Shown here piece by piece: positions 22,263 through 34,135 of a stretch of 64,000 nucleotides of DNA. The stretch lies in assembly GCA_933228675.1 (NCBI GenBank), contig OW121741.1, forward strand, positions 39,895,952 to 39,959,951. The letters are read 5' to 3'. The translations under genes were made by a program, and so were the position numbers. The notes below the pieces were generated by a model. That model saw only the letters and a program-made list of their open reading frames with translations. It was not told the origin of the DNA and made no database searches. The stretch is from Stomorhina lunata (lineage: Eukaryota > Arthropoda > Insecta > Diptera > Rhiniidae). The stretch's first letter is position 1; each line of letters starts with the position of its first letter.

Positions 22263-22825
22263 TTCTGAAAATGGTAGAAAATAGTTTATTAACTTGTTAT
22301 TAATCCATTAGCTATCAAATGTAATTATTTTAAATCTTTTACCAATAGGAGATATGATATTACAAGTTTGGCAATCGGTTTATAATTTTTTCATTATTTT
22401 TCTCAGACCCCATAAAATTTATAACTAAAGATCGACTTAGGATCCACAGAAAAGTCGATTTAGACATGCTAATCTATATGTTCCTGAAGGATACATCGAC
22501 GTAAATTATAAATACATCAGAAAACTCTCCTTATCAGAACTCTCTCCTTAAAATCGGTCAAAAACATCAAAATCGATCAATCGCAAACTATCTTCTTTTA
22601 AAGACAGGGTGGCTGATGAATTCTGCTTTTGGAAAAGTTAAATCAACTTAAATTATATAAACTTTACAAAAAGTTATTTAAGTTTTTTAATGTTGCAAAA
22701 CTCCTGAATTTTTTGTTAAATCACAAAGTTGACCTTTTTCTGCTACAGTGAGATCGGGGTGTATATTAGGGCTTTCGTCTCTGATCGACTTCTAATATAT
22801 TGTTTAGAGTATTTATAGTTGGTTA

Positions 22826-23055
22826 TTTATGATAACCGACTATTTAATGCCTGAAATTGTAGCTCGTGATCTCGGAAACATTTGACGCCGCCACTTCCCA
22901 CACATCTCATCAATCAATGGATTTCTTGAAAGAACACTTCGGTGATCAGATACTTGCATGTTTTGGGTCGGTCGATTGGCCACCAACATAGTGTGATATC
23001 ACACCGTTAGACTTTTTCCGGTGGGGATATGTAAAGTCTAAAGTTTATGCGCTTC
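22826..23055 (+). pseudogene. Mariner-family transposase fragment
   Basis: Plus strand: MITDYLMPEI, then a damaged DAATSHTSHQSMDFLKEHFG, GSVDWPP, a stop, and CDITPLDFFRWGYVKSKVYA. This covers second to third catalytic Asp of a DD41D-type mariner transposase of a subfamily distinct from neighbouring copies. Both ends are missing. Confidence 0.8.
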
Positions 23056-23169
23056 CATTCAGGCCTTAGAGCAAAACAACACTCGTGGCTAGTTACCAGA
23101 CTCAATGCTAGTTACCAGACTCAATGGATGGACTATCTGAGACGTAACCGCGGTCAACATTTGATAGAC

Positions 23170-23395
23170 ACAATTTTGATGTGGGGGATGTTGGATACCA
23201 AGCAACGGTTCTGGTGGGTCCTAACTTGGTAAGCCCAGACTTATCTTGGTTATCCTTCATCTCAACTGTGGACACTGACCTACTCGTGGTATCACCTGGT
23301 AACACCCGTTAAAATAGCGGGCCAACATGTGCCTCATGTTCCCCCATTTGAACATGGGTCTAGGACGTCGGGCTAGTAACCCACTCCGGGAAAAA
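23170..23395 (-). mobile_element. LINE 3'-tail fragment
   Basis: The segment around 'gttggataccaagcaacggt', 'agacttatcttggttatcc' and 'catctcaactgtggac' is an inverted copy of 19860-19965 and also matches 48740-48825. It is one piece of the dispersed LINE tails in this window. Confidence 0.6.
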
Positions 23396-26300
23396 ATAAC
23401 TTAATATGAAAAAGCAAAAAAGAAGAATGACGACTATCGCAAACGAAAAAAGGATCATGGTTTAAGCACCTGAAACATCAGAGGAGGGGTCTGATCCAGT
23501 TGATGAATGTTCTCGATGAATATAAATGCGATTTGACTGTTGTCCGGGAACTAAGATGGAATGGCGTCGCCAAATCACCAAAAAGTGACATATTACAGCT
23601 GCAGATTCAATCCTATCAACGAAAGATTACTGACAATACGTGTCAAAGTAAAATACTTCTATCTATTTAATTTGTGCTTACGCTTCCATAGAGGAGAAAG
23701 ATGAAGATTTAAAAGAAGCCATTCGTGACATAAAAATAATACTGGGTGATTTTAACGCAACGATTGGGAGGGAAAGACGTAACATCTGACAATGGCGTGA
23801 GGTTGATATCATTTGCAGCGGTTCGAAATTTGGTAGTGAGTAGCTCCAGGTTTCTTCTTCTGTCATCCTTGACTCTCAGTGGAGCATAGGACCATCCTAT
23901 TATATCGAACTCTATTGAGAGATAATAGGCATTACTTATTCCATGAATGGTTCCCTGCTTGCAACTCCGCATCTATTGGCCTTCTCCACGTTCTGGCAGG
24001 TGAACCAACACGATGGACGCTACCCTCTGGATTCCAACGAAGCGCACCAGGTTTGAACACCGTAAAATACACAAAGCAACATGGGTGTATCCCGATCAAA
24101 TAACAAAAAATTAAATAGACCCCATTGTAGTTGACGGAAACCGCTCATCGGGAGTATTGGATGTGCGTACAATTCGGGGAGCCAATATGGACTCCGATCA
24201 TTATCCTGTTGCAGCCAAGGTGAGAACACGTCTGAGTGTGTCGCGAAACATGCAGACGGAAGCACAAAGAAAATTTAAGATCACCAATTCTTAAGACCAA
24301 AATTAATTAAATAATTGTGACGTACCAATGTGGCTTTAGACCAGGTAAATCAACCACTGACCAGATCTTTACTCTACGTCAAATACTAAGGAAAACCCAA
24401 GAGAAACAATGAAGCTAATAAAGTTATGCAGGATGACACTAACAAATACGCCGTTTGTCAACTTTGGCATGAGTAATTTAAACTGCTCATTTGAGAGAGG
24501 AGGAGCTAGATGTGAGGAACAAGAGGGATGCAGACGTTGGCAGCGATCATCATTTGATTGTAGCCGAGGTTCGTCTGAAGTTAAGAGCTGTGGAACCTAA
24601 ACCAAGTATCAGAAGGAGAAGGCTTGATGTTTAAAAACTGAAATTACCAGAAGTTGCGGGTTCTCCAACGCTATGAGAAATAGAACAGATCCTTGCAATA
24701 TCTCATCCAGAATGCAGACACCTACTGGAATGATATAAAAACAGCCTTTATTGAAACTGCTGCTAGTGAAATAGGGTATCAAAGAAAGTCTAATAAGCCT
24801 TGGATTTATAGTAAAACGTGGAAGCTGATTGAAGATAGAAGACTAGCCAAAGGTAAACTAAATGATGCTAAAACCCTGCAGATCAAACAACAAAGACAGC
24901 GCGAATATCAACATTTAAATCATGACGTCAAACGAAGCGTAAGAGAGGATAAGCGGAAATGGGCTGAAAATTTAGCCAAAGAAGCCCGAATAAGCAGCGA
25001 TACGGGTCGATCGAAGGACCTATATCGAATCACAAAGGAAATTGTTGACCATAATTAGTGCAATTCAAAGCCACTAATGAATGAACAGGGCGACTTGATC
25101 TACGCCAAAGATTAACAGATGGAATTGTGGGAAGGCTACTACGTAAAGCTACTATCAGTAAATCCGACTGAGTGCTGTAAAATATGTAATTACGATCCTG
25201 AGCATCACACAGATAACGAGTTTGATATATCAACACCAACATCTCTAGAAATAACTGCTGCAATTAAACGCCTTAAGACTGGAAAATCTGCAGGTACAGA
25301 CGGAATACCACCTGAATTATATATAACTAAATTCTGGTCTGGCGAAAGACTCCCAAATGTCATAAAAGAAGGTCTATTTATAAAAATTCCAAAAAAAAAG
25401 GGAAATTTGCATGACTGCTCGAACTGGAGGGGTATCACTCTTCTTAATATAGTCAATAAAGTCATATCCCATATTCTGCACAGTCGCATAGCATCCATTG
25501 TCGAACCACAGCTTAGAAGCGAACAAGCAGGCTTTAGACCAAATAAATCATGTATTGATCACATCAATAGCCTAAGGGTTATTGTGGTGATCTCCCCTTT
25601 ACCTACTGTTTATTGATTTTAAACGTGCGTTTGACACATTAGAGCGTAGCGCTATTTGGAAAGCTTTAAGATGCAAAGAAGTACTTGAGAAGATTATACG
25701 ACTCATCAAAGAGCTCTACAATCACGCGCTCTACTGTATTCTCCATGACGCCCCCACCAAAGCGGAAACCTTGTCCAAAAAGCATGGTTTCAATTTGGTA
25801 CGGATGTATATCCGGGCGCTGGTGGATGTATTTTACCACCCGGTGTTGAAAGCACCGTGGAATAGGCCTGTACGGTAGTGTGTCCACGTAAAACCTCGAC
25901 TTTCATGTATTCTCCATGAAGGTTGTCAGAGCCAACCAATCAGTGTGAGGATAGAAGTCCGTCAAGGATGTGTGCTGGGCAACATGGTTTCTCCTGCGGT
26001 CTTCACGATAGACTAGATGACATTGATTATGCTGACGACGTATGTCTGTTCTTTCACCGATTCTCTAGCATGCAATCCAAATTTTAAACCTTTGCCTCTC
26101 GTGCTGCTCTAGCTGGTCTTCAGATTAAGATCAAAAAATCTAAGTCAATGCGAATAAACTCGCAAAATGACATCATCTTTGCTGGGCAACCCATTGATGA
26201 AGTTGAAACTTTCTGCTACCTTGGGAGTATTATTTCAAAAAGCGGGGACAGCTGAGAAGATACCCAAAACAGGTTAAGCAAAGCAAGCTTTTGGAGTTCT

Positions 26301-26690
26301 AAACAAATTCTGGAGATCTCAAAATATCCCAACGACCACCAAAATTGAAGTTTTTAACACCAATGTTAAAGCTATGCTTTTATAAGGCTGTGAGACTTGG
26401 AATATCTCGCGCCGTGCGATAAATAGTCTACAAGCCTTTGTTAATCGGTGCCAAAATTTTATGGCCCTGTACAATCTCTAATCAAACAAGTATACGCACT
26501 AGAAAATATGATTGACTAGGGCGTACATTGAGAAAAGCAGCCTCTGATGTTACTCGGCAATCTATCGAATATAATCCTCAAGGTTCCAGGAGGTATGGTA
26601 GACCCGAAAATACGTGGAGACTACAAACTGAGAACGAGCTGAGGGAGTTTGGTGTATCATAGAACGAGATAAAAATAAGTTCGAAAGTGC
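23396..26690 (+). pseudogene. Degenerate LINE: endonuclease then reverse transcriptase
   Basis: 23400-24270 carries broken endonuclease sequence (around IQLMNVLDEYKCDLTVV, later RGANMDSDHYPVAAKVRTRL), interrupted at about 23850-24080 by an LINE-tail segment found elsewhere in the opposite sense. A second fragment (24500-25060) has SDHHLIVAEVRLKLRAVEPK and a basic linker (24693-25058). The RT starts near 25119: LEITAAIKRLKTGKSAGTDG, then CSNWRGITLLNIVNKVI and EQAGFRPNKSCIDHI to 25616. After frameshifts FIDFKRAFDTLERSAIW, VRQGCVL, YADDVCLF near 26030, and ETFCYLGSIISKSGD follow. The YADD box and order of motifs identify a non-LTR RT. Many stops; inactive. Confidence 0.82.
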
Positions 26691-27279
26691 TATAGTCGGT
26701 CAAGCCCGACCATACGATACCCTTCACCACTAAGGTCAAAGGTGTTCTTTTTCCTGTATAAAGACAAATATTTGCTAAATTTTGCCATCATAAAAACATT
26801 ATCTCAAAACTTATATATTAAAGTTGTTTACATCATTTAGACTTATATGAGAGCTAGGGTCAAATGTGGACCGATTATGTCGATATTCGCAAATTGATTA
26901 CAGTTGTCACAAAAATCATCTATGAAAAAATAAACTCAAAACTTTCATTATCTTCAGATTTATGAATGTTTTAGAGATTTTTGTCTTATTTAGTGCGTTT
27001 TGAAAACGGAATTTGTATGGCAGCTATGGTCAAATGTGGAACGTTTTCAACGAAATTTGGTACAGTGCTACATAAGCAGTGCTTGTTTTTTTGACGAATT
27101 TTAATAGCCATGGTCCCACTATCAAAAAAATGATCTGTGCCAAATTTCATGAAATTATCTTTAGAATTGCGACCTGTACTTTGATTAAATAGTTTACATG
27201 GGGGTCCAGCCAGACGGACGGACTGACATCGCTAAATCGACTCAGAAAGTGATTCTAAGGCTATTGGTATACTAAAATA
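26690..27279 (+). repeat. Dispersed repeat family E, copy B (5' part)
   Basis: Begins gtgctatagtcggtcaagcc and follows copy A (13972-14742) through 'gattctaaggctattggtat'. It is cut at 27279 by a mariner element; its 3' end (ctatgcgttacatacatcag) resumes at 28787 and runs to about 28835. Confidence 0.85.
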
Positions 27280-28786
27280 AAGTGTGTCCCAACTAGGACG
27301 CATTTTTTAAATTTGGCGCCATTCGAAGTGTCATTGTTTGACATTTGAACAATTGTTAGTGTTTTTCTAGTAGAAGGTACGAGGTTAGTAAAAATGAAGC
27401 GCTACACGAATGAACAGCGCATTCTTATTGTGAAATTGTTTTACCAAAATGGTGAAAGTTTGCATCTACAGTTCGCAAATTGCGATCAATTTGGGGTCAC
27501 AATAAAAGAGTCAAAGGGGTAACAATAAAAGAGTCGGGTCTGTTAATTATGTAAAGACAACAACGCGCCTTTGACCAGGTCGATCGACCGAAATGTCGCA
27601 GCTGTACATGATGATGTCACTCAAATTCTATCCACCTCAATTCGACATCGAGCTCAGCAAATTGGTGTCTCCAAGTTCAATTGACTCAGGAACTGAAGCC
27701 AGATGACCATGGACAGCGAAGGGAGTTCGTTAATTGGGTATTGGAGAGACAACATGAAAATGCTGACTTTGCCGATAAAATCATCTCCAGTGACGAGGCC
27801 CATTTCCATCTTGATGGCTTCGTCAACAGGCAGAATTGTCGCATTTGGGATGAGGAAAATCCTCGAGTAATTCACGAGAAGCAAATGAATCCTCAACGTG
27901 TCACTGCGTGTTGTGGTTTTTGGGCTGGAGGAATCATTGGACCTTTTTTTTTTATGAAAATGAGGCAGGTCAAGCGCAAACAGTCAATGGTGTTCGTTAT
28001 CGTAAAATGATAACCAGTTTTTTCTTGCCTATAATTGAAGAAATTAATGTGGAGGGCAGTGGTTTTAACAAGACGGCGCCACATGTCATACAGCCAGAGA
28101 AACAATTCAATTGCTACATCAGTCATTTCCCGGTCGTGCTATTTCGCCGTCTAGATCGTGCAATTTAACACCTTTAGATTTTTTTCTTTGGAGTTTTTTG
28201 AAGTCGATGGTTTACGCGAATAAGCCGACGACGACTTAAGCCTTAAAAGAGGAAATGGGATGCTGTATTAATGAAATACCGCAGCATTTATGCAGAAAGG
28301 TCATTGCAAATTTCATTAAAAGATCGCGTGTGTGGCAGCAAAGCCGCGCGGCCATCTGCACGATATCTTGTTCCATACATAACCTCATTCTGTATTTTTT
28401 TTTAATTTCCACGACATCATTCCAATTGGAACAAGTGCTACTTCTCTTAGACAATGAGCTGCATCCAATTCTATTTTTAGGCTTATTAAAAGGGACCTAC
28501 GTTTTAACTCCGGGTCCGAACGGCAAATGCATTAGTTAGAGATGTTTTACATAGCCTAATACTCAATAACCAGTGGCTAGCTGAGTTATGAGGTGAACCG
28601 CCGCTTTTTTGAAAATTTATTTTTTTCATGTGGTTCTGGCCAGGGATTGAACTTGGTATGCTAGGCGGATGACTAACCTGCTATACACGGCTCATTCTGT
28701 CTTCTTTACGATATAATAAAGTTTCACGATTTTTTTTTTAATAACTGAGTTTTATTTAAAATTTAAAAATTGCGTGTCCCAACCTT
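27280..28786 (+). mobile_element. Mariner-family element interrupted by a SINE
   Basis: TA sites at 27278-27279 and 28787-28788 (in tta) bracket ends related to those at 15741-16648 (gtcccaacta; aaatttaaaaattgcg). The transposase begins at 27394 (MKRYTNEQRILIVKLFYQNG) and is soon frameshifted with a short duplication (aataaaagagtc repeated near 27500). The core at 27681-27960 reads WVLERQHENADFADKIISSD EAHF with the first catalytic Asp, then [18 protein letters not shown] and [10 protein letters not shown], where the second Asp is altered. The SINE at 28394-28690 sits in the 3' part. Inactive. Confidence 0.87.
28394..28690 (-). mobile_element. tRNA-derived SINE, full copy with target duplication
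   Basis: 297 bp flanked by identical 10 bp repeats ctcattctgt (28384-28393 and 28691-28700). On the minus strand the head reads tatagcaggttagtcatcc (A box) and caagttcaatccctgg (B box), followed by a non-tRNA body and an A-rich tail ending at 28394. It is inserted in the mariner copy at 27280-28786. Confidence 0.88.
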
Positions 28787-28839
28787 TATTTCTATGCGTT
28801 ACATACATCAGCACAAACTTATAATACCCTTATAATCAG

Positions 28840-29122
28840 CGCATAGAGATAGGGACCTACTACACAAAACTACATAAAACAATAACTACACAAAACATGA
28901 GGTAGGGACGACCTACTTTTCTAGGTTGACCAACACGATCCTGACGTCATGAGATGTGCCGCTTTCAAATGAGACCAATACCAACACTCTCGGTGATGTT
29001 GAAATTTTTAAAATGGCTCTCCTGAACAAAATCCTTAGGTCGCTTTCTATTTTGCGCATCTCATATACATTATAATTTTTATTGAAATTTGATGACCGGA
29101 AGGTTGCTTTTGAAGATATGGG
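28840..29122. other. Spacer before the piggyBac element
   Basis: No feature recognised. Two close repeats of 'tagggac' with 'acctac' occur near 28850-28915. Confidence 0.5.
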
Positions 29123-29499
29123 TTAACCCATTAAAGACCGCTCATAGGCCGCTCGTACGATTTTGACGAAACTTTTAGAATTTTACCTGGAGGTCCATAG
29201 GATATGCTTGGTGTAAAAAAAAATTGTCTCATCCTACTCCTGAGATAGGACATGGGTATTTAAATACCCAACGGTCTTTAACGATATATATTTTTTTATT
29301 TTTGTTTTTCTTATTTAAGTTTAAATAAAAAGTCCTTTATTTATTTACAAAGTTGTTTACTTTTTTTGACCACTCAAAGTTCCGGTAAATCATACCATTT
29401 AAAATGTACAGGGTTGCTCTGAAGAGTAAATCCAACTTTGAACTTTTTAGCTTTGTAGTTTGTTTTGAAAAAGGGGATTTCCTTTTACTAATCATGCTT

Positions 29500-30233
29500 C
29501 ACTGATGGATGTCAAGAAAATGCGTAAAGAGCACCGTGGGACTTCAGACTTTTATTTTGATGTGGACAATTCTATAATTGCTGTATGCTGGAACGATAAT
29601 TCGGTACACTATACACCGAAATATTTTACATAATTAATCATTCAATTTGCTTTCGTTATTATTCTTTTAGGTCGTAATTATCTAAGCCATATACCAATGA
29701 CTCACGCAAGGCGATATGATCGAAAACTGTGAAAAATGGTTGCAATTGAACAACCCTATTTAGTCAACCAATATAATAAACATATGGGTGGTGTGGACCT
29801 TTTCGACAACGCCATGAACAATTACCGCATTCGAGTTCGGGGCAAAAAGTGGTACTGGCCATTGATTACAAACGCTTTAGATGCCGCTATGGTGAATGCA
29901 TGGAAACTACACTGCCTTTGTCGCAAATATGAAAAAAAAACCCAAATGACTCAATTTGCTTTTAGAGTGAAAGTATGCGAGATGATAATGACGAAGTTTA
30001 ACCGACAAAATGCCGGTAAGATTATGATTTCCGGGGCACAAATGGAAGTTAGATATGATCGCATCGATCATTTAATTGGAAAATTCCCAGCATGTTGTCG
30101 CTGCCGGCAGTGCGGTGGCAAAACAGAATACGGATGTTTGAAGTGCGAGGCGAATTTGCATCCAGAACCATGCTTCCTGGACTACCACAGAAATGTCACA
30201 CCAGATAACTCTAAAATTGCAAAGTCTAAATAA
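29500..30233 (+). pseudogene. piggyBac transposase, 3' part
   Basis: From about 29502 the frame reads MDVKKMRKEHRGTSDFYFD and ends IIAVCWNDNS. A stretch with GT...AG ends (29603-29670) could be a small intron; sequence then resumes around NYLSHIPMTHARRYDRKL and hits an in-frame TGA at about 29730. The remaining open frame (29736-30233, 165 codons) reads EQPYLVNQYNKHMGGVDLFD, the signature of the last catalytic block of the DDE_Tnp_1_7 family, then KKWYWPLITNALDAAMVNAW. It closes with a cysteine-rich finger (CCRCRQCGG, GCLKCEANLHPEPC), the usual C-terminal targeting domain. Two of the three catalytic Asp regions are absent, so it cannot transpose by itself. Confidence 0.87.
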
Positions 30234-30649
30234 CCTCTAATTATCTTTAAATAAATTAAAAAAAATATAAAATTTCCTTCTATTTACGCCAAAATGAATT
30301 ATTTCAATATAGAGAAAATAGTTGATTTTAGAACTTTTTATGGGCCGTTGGGTATTTAAATATCCATTTTCACTTTTTAGCGTGTGACGACCAAGTGTGT
30401 TGATAAATCACTTTTAATTTTTTTCAAATTACAATTGCGACACCTAAGGCTATTTAGATTGTGCAGGCATTGTTTATTCCTCGCATTATCCTTTAGTACC
30501 TGGTTGACCGAGCCTTGCTCGGAGCTCTATGAGGCAAATTTTAAAGTTTTCATATATTTTTTTTTATAAAGTACTAAAATAAATTTAGAGGAAAGACATT
30601 ACACAAATATTGAGTTAATTTTGAATTATTTTATCGGTCGACTCATGGG

Positions 30650-31135
30650 CAACAACCTTGCTAAAGATTATAGCCTGATGAAATGCACACTTTACTGTTT
30701 AATTTATTTTAAGTTGTTTTCAGTGGCGCCACCTGTCAGAAACATTCGTCTGCACATGCCTAGCAACTTTGTTAATCATCATAACATGATCCAATGCACA
30801 GTTTACGATTTAATTCACTTTGAGTAATTTTCAGTGGCGCCTGTCGGTCATACTAATTAATAAACCTTCGTCGGCTTATACGCAACAACTTTGCTAAAGA
30901 TCATAGCATGATAAAATGTACAGCTTACGATTTAATTGACTTTAAGTAAATTTCAGTGGCGCCACCTGTCGAAATTTCTTCATACCAACTAAGAAACCTT
31001 CACCAGCTCACGTGCAACAACTTTGCTAAAGATTATAGCTTGATCAAATACACAGTTTACGATTTAACTCACTTTGAGTAATTTTCAGTAGCGCCACCTA
31101 TCGGAAGTTATTCATACTAACTAAGAAACCTCCAA
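30650..31135 (+). repeat. Tandem repeat of about 110-132 bp, four units, inside piggyBac
   Basis: Units share 'caactttgctaaagattata', 'cagtttacgatttaa', 'actttgagtaattttcagt' and 'ggcgccacctgtcgg'. The mark cagtggcgcc falls at 30721, 30832, 30954 and (cagtagcgcc) 31086. Units differ by scattered substitutions, so the array is old. Confidence 0.85.
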
Positions 31136-31607
31136 TTTAATTGGGTACATTTTATTAAAACGCATTTAACATAATCTTCCTATTCATATTACTTTTTGAA
31201 ATGTTAAGTTATCTTTTTATCCCTTTTTTTTATCCATTTTGGCCCCAAAATCAAAAAAGTACCAAATACGTGTTCAATATTTCTTTCAAATCTGTTGACT
31301 GCAGTACAAAGTTCTTTTCTGTATTCTTTGGTTTAAAAAATAAGAGTGGGTTAAAAAAGTACCAAAAAAACTATTTTCACTATTTATCGGACGGTTTCAA
31401 AAAAGTACCAAACACATGTCCGCTTATTTTCATAGCTGTTTAAAACGTAATTTTAATTTTGTTTCTATACCTATTACTTTAGGAGATACAACGTTTTCGA
31501 TTTTTTCCCTTTTTTACCCGTTTTTACCCTCTTAGAGGCAAAGGTTCTTCGTGCTATACATCAAAAAAGGTACACACTGCCACACTTAGAGCCGTTTTCG
31601 AGATAGC

Positions 31608-31612
<5 letters not shown>

Positions 31613-31648
<36 letters not shown>
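31613..31648. repeat. (TA)18 microsatellite
   Basis: Thirty-six bases of uninterrupted TA dinucleotides. Confidence 0.97.
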
Positions 31649-31652
<4 letters not shown>

Positions 31653-31921
31653 TATTGATCGTTTAAGAATATAAGATTTGACAAACCTTTTCCTGATCAT
31701 TTTTTGGCAAACAAAAAAAAAAAAAAAAACGCAATTTTTCCAATCCTAAAACTAAAAGCAAAAATTGAAAAATTTTTTTTTAATTTTTCCCACATTAATC
31801 CATCTTTAGTATTTAACATAAAAGCAACTTAGATCCATTATCTCTTATCAGACCATCGTAAGAATTTTTTAACTACTTTAACTTTTGGTATTTAAATACC
31901 CAGTGGACTAAAATGGGTTAA

Positions 31922-33246
31922 AGATGTTACGGATATAGTACCCTCGTATAACTCTTAATTGTTGTGCCCATTTTAAGCCGTTTAATGAGGGACAAGTTTG
32001 TCAATTTTATTTAATATAACATTTTTTTGCTTACCAATTTTTTCCACCATTTTTGCCAGCGGATTTAATTATGTTTTTTTGGTAAGTTTTTTTTCCTTCT
32101 TTATTTTGAAGATAATTTTTTATTGTTATTTTAATTTTTTTAACAATTTAAGCACTTGTTTTTCTCATTAAATTTTATTTAATTCAATTTAAATTTTTGT
32201 TTTTGTTAAACTTTTTAATGTAATGTTTAAAGAAAGATAAAAGCTAGTTTTATCGAACAAATTTTTATTCGTCTCACAAACGTTTAATAATAAGCTCTTT
32301 AGGCTACAACAGGCGTTTAAATACAATTTGCCAAAATTTTCGAATTCATTGATGAAATTTCACTTCACTTTTTTTTGATTTAGGCGGAGATCGAAGATAT
32401 CAATAATAGACAATTATTTAATAATAAAGACGGCGAAATGACATTGATTGAATTGAAAACGAAAGTGTTTTCATTTAAACGCCTCTTTCTTTAATAGATA
32501 GTTTTTTTTTTAATTCAATAAAAAAATCGTCTTAAATTATTTTGAAAATTACTATTTTGGAGGTGGTTGAATCACAAATAAAACACTAATTTCAGATGAA
32601 TTTCTGCTAGGTTTTTAATTTTATTGATTTAGTTTTGAACTTTTGTTACTGTCACAGATTTCAAATTTGAAAATAAAAAGAAAATCTTTTTTAGCTGGAA
32701 ATAATTGAATGACAACAAATCGTTAACAATTGATTTTGAATTATTTAAAAATTTCGCGATTACATTAAAGTAACGACAGACAGGCAGTCACCAGGGCTAG
32801 GTTAATTTATAGAGATTTGAGCTCAATTTGAATTTTAGGTTGTTTACACTTATGTTGTTAAGTCGCGAATAGATGCCGAAAACAAATTGCGGTTAAGTAA
32901 AATATCATTTTTTTTTTCGCCAGCCAAAATATAACAAAATACACACAGAAAGACAGACATATAGAAATGAATAGAAATTACGTTTTTATAAAGCAAAAAA
33001 GTAGTAAAGCAAAATTTGCGCGCAAGCTTTCTAGACAATTTGAAATCATAATAATAATCACAGCCACAACTGAACTCTAAATGTATTCAATTCAAATCCA
33101 TGAAATATTATTTAAACATGAGATACTACTACTCCTCCTCTACTCTAGTTGAACACAATTTAAACTTCCACAAGCCAGCAACATACGAGGGTAGTGTTTT
33201 ATGTTTCAAGAATAGAGAACGCATTTCTAGTAATTTAAAAATTTAG
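31922..33246. other. AT-rich spacer without a recognised gene
   Basis: Simple AT-rich sequence, no domain-like frame. A stretch at 33120-33180 (ctcctctactctagttgaac; aacttccacaagccag) resembles 41165-41215, suggesting a shared anonymous repeat. Confidence 0.5.
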
Positions 33247-33534
33247 TTTATGGAAAATCTATGCTGAAAGGTTTTTTAATATAGGACGAGATTAACCCTT
33301 TCTTCACCGGGGTTAAATTTCAAAATTTTGATTTCCTTAAAATTTTCATAGCGAGATTACGAAATATTAAGTAATAATTAGCATGGAAATTTTAAGGAAA
33401 TCCAATAATTACTTAATATTTCGTAATCTCGCTATGAAAATTTTAAGAAAATCCAACTTTTGACATTTGACCCCGGTGAAGAAAGGGTTAATCTCGTTCA
33501 ATATTAAAAAACCTCTCAGCATAGGTTTTCCATA
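33247..33534. repeat. Hairpin MITE, about 290 bp
   Basis: Arms of about 130 bp pair end to end: tatggaaaatctatgctga with its complement near 33510-33532, attaacccttt with aaagggttaat, and tagcgagattacgaaat with its complement. The loop is near 33380-33405. No coding capacity. Confidence 0.85.
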
Positions 33535-33788
33535 ACGTTACTTTAATATAGAAAGGCCCTATGTCGTTTTTCATTCAAATCACTTCTAAAAACTTTAATA
33601 TATTTTGTAAAAATTATTTAATTTTAAAAAACATTGTTATAGCATTAAGTTCTTTAGAGAATTTAGTAAAAAACTGTGTTTAGAAAATGATATAGACATT
33701 TCAAAACTTAAGATTTTATTTAGTTTTTTTCCCTCTCCTGTAATGTAGGAAAAATATTAGTTAGGGCTTTTCTATATTAAAGTAACGA
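33535..33788. mobile_element. Short TIR element (MITE), 254 bp, TA target
   Basis: Inverted ends of about 26 bp (cgttactttaatatagaaa) abut TA at 33533-33534 and 33789-33790. Interior AT-rich without coding. It adjoins the hairpin at 33247-33534, so one may have used the edge of the other. Confidence 0.75.
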
Positions 33789-34135
33789 TAAGCTAATCAA
33801 TAATATTAATTACTTTTTTTTTTTGTTTTTAAAATTTAATGCAAGTAAAATTTACCAAACATCTACTCGAATTTGGCCTAAAAATTTTCATTTTCGCGAA
33901 ATTCTTCAATTTTAAATCGCAGGTACGGCGAAACTGTTTAAGATATCGACCTATATTTTGTTGGGGTTTTATTCTCCCATTTGTCTGTTTTAACTCACTG
34001 GTGAGTAAATTCTAATATTGTAATATTTGTTGAAGGAAATTTTCGAAAAATTAAAAAAATATTTTTGAAACCGACCTAAGAAAAATGTACCATTTTTCAA
34101 CATGATAAAAAAACTAAGTAAATTCCAAGGCGAAT

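Larger units (their letters stand above)
29127..31917 (+). mobile_element. piggyBac-family DNA transposon, 2.8 kb
   Basis: The element lies between TTAA tetranucleotides at 29123-29126 and 31918-31921, the obligatory piggyBac target. Ends read CCCATTAAAGACC and, from the right, CCCATTTTAGTCC. A 16 bp palindrome GGGTATTTAAATACCC recurs just inside both ends (about 29255 and 31887) and, with a mismatch, at 30351. The plus strand carries the 3' part of a piggyBac transposase (29500-30233), then a 0.5 kb tandem-repeat region and a TA microsatellite. The catalytic N-terminal part of the transposase is missing, so the copy is defective. Confidence 0.88.

Noticed and set aside
31201..31443. 80-codon open frame with Phe/Lys-rich sequence in the piggyBac tail
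   Set aside because: It is repeat-driven (aaaaagtaccaaa recurs four times) and does not resemble transposase.
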